Below, piece after piece: positions 62,475-64,000 of a stretch of 64,000 nt of DNA. The notes below the pieces were generated by a model, which was given only the letters and a program-made list of their open reading frames with translations, made no database searches and was not told the DNA's origin. This DNA is from Methyloversatilis universalis (GTDB taxonomy: Bacteria; Pseudomonadota; Gammaproteobacteria; Methylococcales; Methylococcaceae): contig DYIL01000009.1 in assembly GCA_020723665.1 (NCBI GenBank), positions 1 to 64,000 of the forward strand. Direction: 5' to 3'. Position 1 is the stretch's first letter. The number at the start of each line of letters is the position of its first letter. A program made the translations under genes and the position numbers.

Positions 62475-63437
62475 ATGGCCAATCCCGTTTCCTCTTCTAG
62501 CGAAATCCGTGAGCGTGCGCTTTACTGGCTGGTGCGTGTACACTCTGGCGAGATGAGCGCCGCCGAGCGAGCCGCTTTCGAGCGTTGGCTGGCGGCCAGC
62601 CCCACCCACCGGCAGGCTTGCGAAGCGGTTCGCGCGACTTGGGACGACCTGCCGCGTCCGGAAGCGGAATTGGCCGCCGCGCGCGGTTACGCTCGCCGCC
62701 GTGGTTCTTTCCGCCGGGTCTTTGGCCCGGCGCTTGCCGCAGCACTCGTTCTAACGATGGGACTCGCGGCATACGAGGGTTGGCCTTTGTCCGACACCGG
62801 CGTTTACCGCACGGCCAAAGGCGAACGCCGGACGGTGGTCTTGCCGGACGGCACGCAGGTCGAACTCAACAGCGACACCGTGCTGGCCATGCGCTACGGT
62901 TGGTCCTCGCGTTCGGTCGAACTCGAACGCGGCGAGGCGTTTTTCAGCGTCGCGCCGCGGAAATTTAGGCCGTTTGAAGTACGGGCTTCGGGCGGATCCA
63001 TCCGCGATATCGGCACCCGTTTCGATGTGGACCGGCGTCCCGCGTCGGTACGGGTGGCGGTGCTGGAAGGCGCGGTGCGGATCAGGCTCGCCGACGCCGG
63101 GGACGAGCGGCAGGTAAACCAGGGGCAAATGGCCAGCTACGGTGCGACGGGCGTACTCACCGAAGCCGCGCCGGCCGACCTCTCGGCGGCGACCGCCTGG
63201 CGCGAGGGCAAGCTGATCGTCCGCGCGACGCCGTTGCCGGAGATTCTGGCGGAACTCGGACGTTACCATCCGGTTGTCTTCCGCCTCGCGGATCCGGCGC
63301 TGGAGCGATTGTCTTTGAGCGGGGTTTTCAAAGTCGACGATCTGCCGCTGTTTCTCGCCACACTGGAGGCGGTTCTTCCGGTCAAGATCGGCCGAGCCGA
63401 AGACGGCAGCATCGCGGTGGAACGGACGAAACGGTAG
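62475..63437 (+). CDS. FecR-family anti-sigma factor
   Basis: A 320-residue membrane protein. The cytoplasmic N-terminal domain (about 10-60: ALYWLVRVHSGEMSAAERAAFERWL) binds the sigma factor, one membrane helix lies at about 82-100, and the periplasmic FecR domain (about 108-205: YRTAKGERRTVVLPDGTQVELNSDTVL) plus a secretin/TonB-like C-terminal part follow. It should hold the FecI-type sigma factor upstream until a receptor signals. The receptor gene normally next in line is missing; an Rpn-family gene on the other strand follows. Confidence 0.91.
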   Translation: MANPVSSSSEIRERALYWLVRVHSGEMSAAERAAFERWLAASPTHRQACEAVRATWDDLPRPEAELAAARGYARRRGSFRRVFGPALAAALVLTMGLAAYEGWPLSDTGVYRTAKGERRTVVLPDGTQVELNSDTVLAMRYGWSSRSVELERGEAFFSVAPRKFRPFEVRASGGSIRDIGTRFDVDRRPASVRVAVLEGAVRIRLADAGDERQVNQGQMASYGATGVLTEAAPADLSAATAWREGKLIVRATPLPEILAELGRYHPVVFRLADPALERLSLSGVFKVDDLPLFLATLEAVLPVKIGRAEDGSIAVERTKR

Positions 63438-63512
63438 CTGCCGGTGCTCCGCCGTTGTACACAGTCGGGGGCGGGCTGCATCGGCCCTGGCCGGGAGTTT
63501 TCCCGCGATCGG

Positions 63513-64000
63513 TCAGTGGAAGACTTCGTCGACCTGTTCCACCCGGTTCTGGTAGGCCGTTACCGCCTCCGGCCCGTATTTGCGCTCGATCAGGCGCAGC
63601 GGCACGGCGACTTCACCTTGCCGTAACCCTTGTTCCAAACCTTGCTGCAGGCCCTGCTCGATTCCGAACCGTTCCGCACTCGTGACATACGGCATTTTCT
63701 TCGTCTCCTCAAGGTCGTAGACTGCCGTCAGAAATCGTCGCTCCAATCCTTCCGGCAAGCGCATCATCCAATCCATCACCCGGAACAATTCCAGGACGAC
63801 CTCCCGAGGGTATCCCCGCTCGTACAAACGTCGCACCAACTGAAATTTCCAGCCGCTGCGCTCCTCGGCGTCGCGGCTGGTCTTCGCCCGAAGCTGCGCC
63901 ATCACCACCAGGGCGAACACGTTCTCGCTCGCCTCCGGTTCCGGCCAGCGCGCTTGCCAGTCGAGCAGCTTCACGCAAGGAAACCGGAATTCGATCGGGC
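63513..64000 (-). CDS. Rpn-family recombination-promoting nuclease/putative transposase, C-terminal part
   Basis: At least 162 residues, with the N-terminus beyond the window edge (the frame is open to 64000, entering as IEFRFPCVKLLDW). FALVVMAQLRAKTS, WKFQLVRRLYERGY and VMDWMMRLPEGLERRF are typical of the C-terminal region of Rpn/PD-(D/E)XK transposase-like proteins. The tail has the usual Gln/Gly-rich EQGLQQGLEQGLRQGE repeat, a fast-evolving stretch in this family. The catalytic domain is not in view. These genes are common mobile or selfish genes, and it marks a likely insertion after fecR. Confidence 0.82.
   Translation of the reverse strand, partial: PIEFRFPCVKLLDWQARWPEPEASENVFALVVMAQLRAKTSRDAEERSGWKFQLVRRLYERGYPREVVLELFRVMDWMMRLPEGLERRFLTAVYDLEETKKMPYVTSAERFGIEQGLQQGLEQGLRQGEVAVPLRLIERKYGPEAVTAYQNRVEQVDEVFH

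Noticed and set aside
1-64000. CRISPR arrays, phage genes, intact insertion sequences, rRNA or tRNA genes
   Set aside because: No regularly spaced direct repeats, integrase, transposase with ends, or RNA gene signatures were seen; only the C-terminal part of an Rpn-type gene at the window edge has a mobile character.

Overview
The window reads as chromosomal DNA of a gammaproteobacterial (type I/X) methanotroph, most like Methylococcus or Methylocaldum. The grounds are two MtdB-type methylene-tetrahydromethanopterin dehydrogenases in tandem, a hopanoid cluster that includes the aminotransferase for aminobacteriohopanepolyols (HpnO), the periplasmic copper pair CopC/CopD, gammaproteobacterial-type envelope genes and moderately high GC with very tight gene spacing. 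The genus is inference; no 16S rRNA, pmo or mxa gene lies here. No tRNA, rRNA, CRISPR array, intact insertion sequence or prophage was seen.

Layout. 1-12.4 kb: hopanoid region. A minus-strand run from squalene synthase through shc, hpnG, hpnN and hpnO ends in copC-copD and a shared terminator; hpnM converges on it and hpnH diverges from it. 12.5-17.3 kb: a small methyltransferase, a phosphopantetheinyl transferase, an aryl-polyene-like FabG/GT2 pair and a CPA2 antiporter. 17.3-23.0 kb: MOSC protein, rnhB, lpxA, fabZ, skp and bamA, an envelope operon without lpxD and lpxB. 23-26.8 kb: phoU, rlmM, galE, mobB. 26.9-38.6 kb: exopolysaccharide and PEP-CTERM-associated genes (UDP-glucuronate epimerase, UDP-sugar dehydrogenase, sugar transferase, prsK, prsR, prsT, an SH3 membrane protein). 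39.5-45.8 kb: argE-argA and glycogen metabolism (glgA with a long disordered N-terminus, GH13 enzyme). 46-48.2 kb: the two mtd genes. 48.4-55.6 kb: an iron-acquisition island with two TonB receptors, a collapsed siderophore-biosynthesis remnant, a PepSY membrane protein and a ceruloplasmin-like multicopper oxidase, with two Fur-like boxes. 55.7-64 kb: rapA, a probable pseudokinase, an ECF sigma/FecR pair, and the end of an Rpn-family nuclease that runs off the window.

How it fits together. Squalene synthase makes squalene, Shc cyclises it, HpnH and HpnG extend and process the side chain, HpnO aminates it, and HpnN/HpnM are thought to move hopanoids to the outer membrane. CopCD at the end of the same transcription unit may tie membrane composition to copper supply, which matters to a methane oxidiser. 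PrsK/PrsR/PrsT and the sugar transferase belong to the exosortase/PEP-CTERM exopolysaccharide system, but no exosortase is present here. The iron island seems to have changed from siderophore producer to siderophore user, keeping the receptors and gaining or keeping a ferroxidase.

Least conventional points: the ceruloplasmin-like oxidase beside Fur boxes; the siderophore fusion remnant; a serine/threonine kinase homologue lacking its catalytic aspartate; two copies of a palindromic REPIN/MITE-like element; and an unassigned RNA-like three-way-junction sequence near 14.27 kb.
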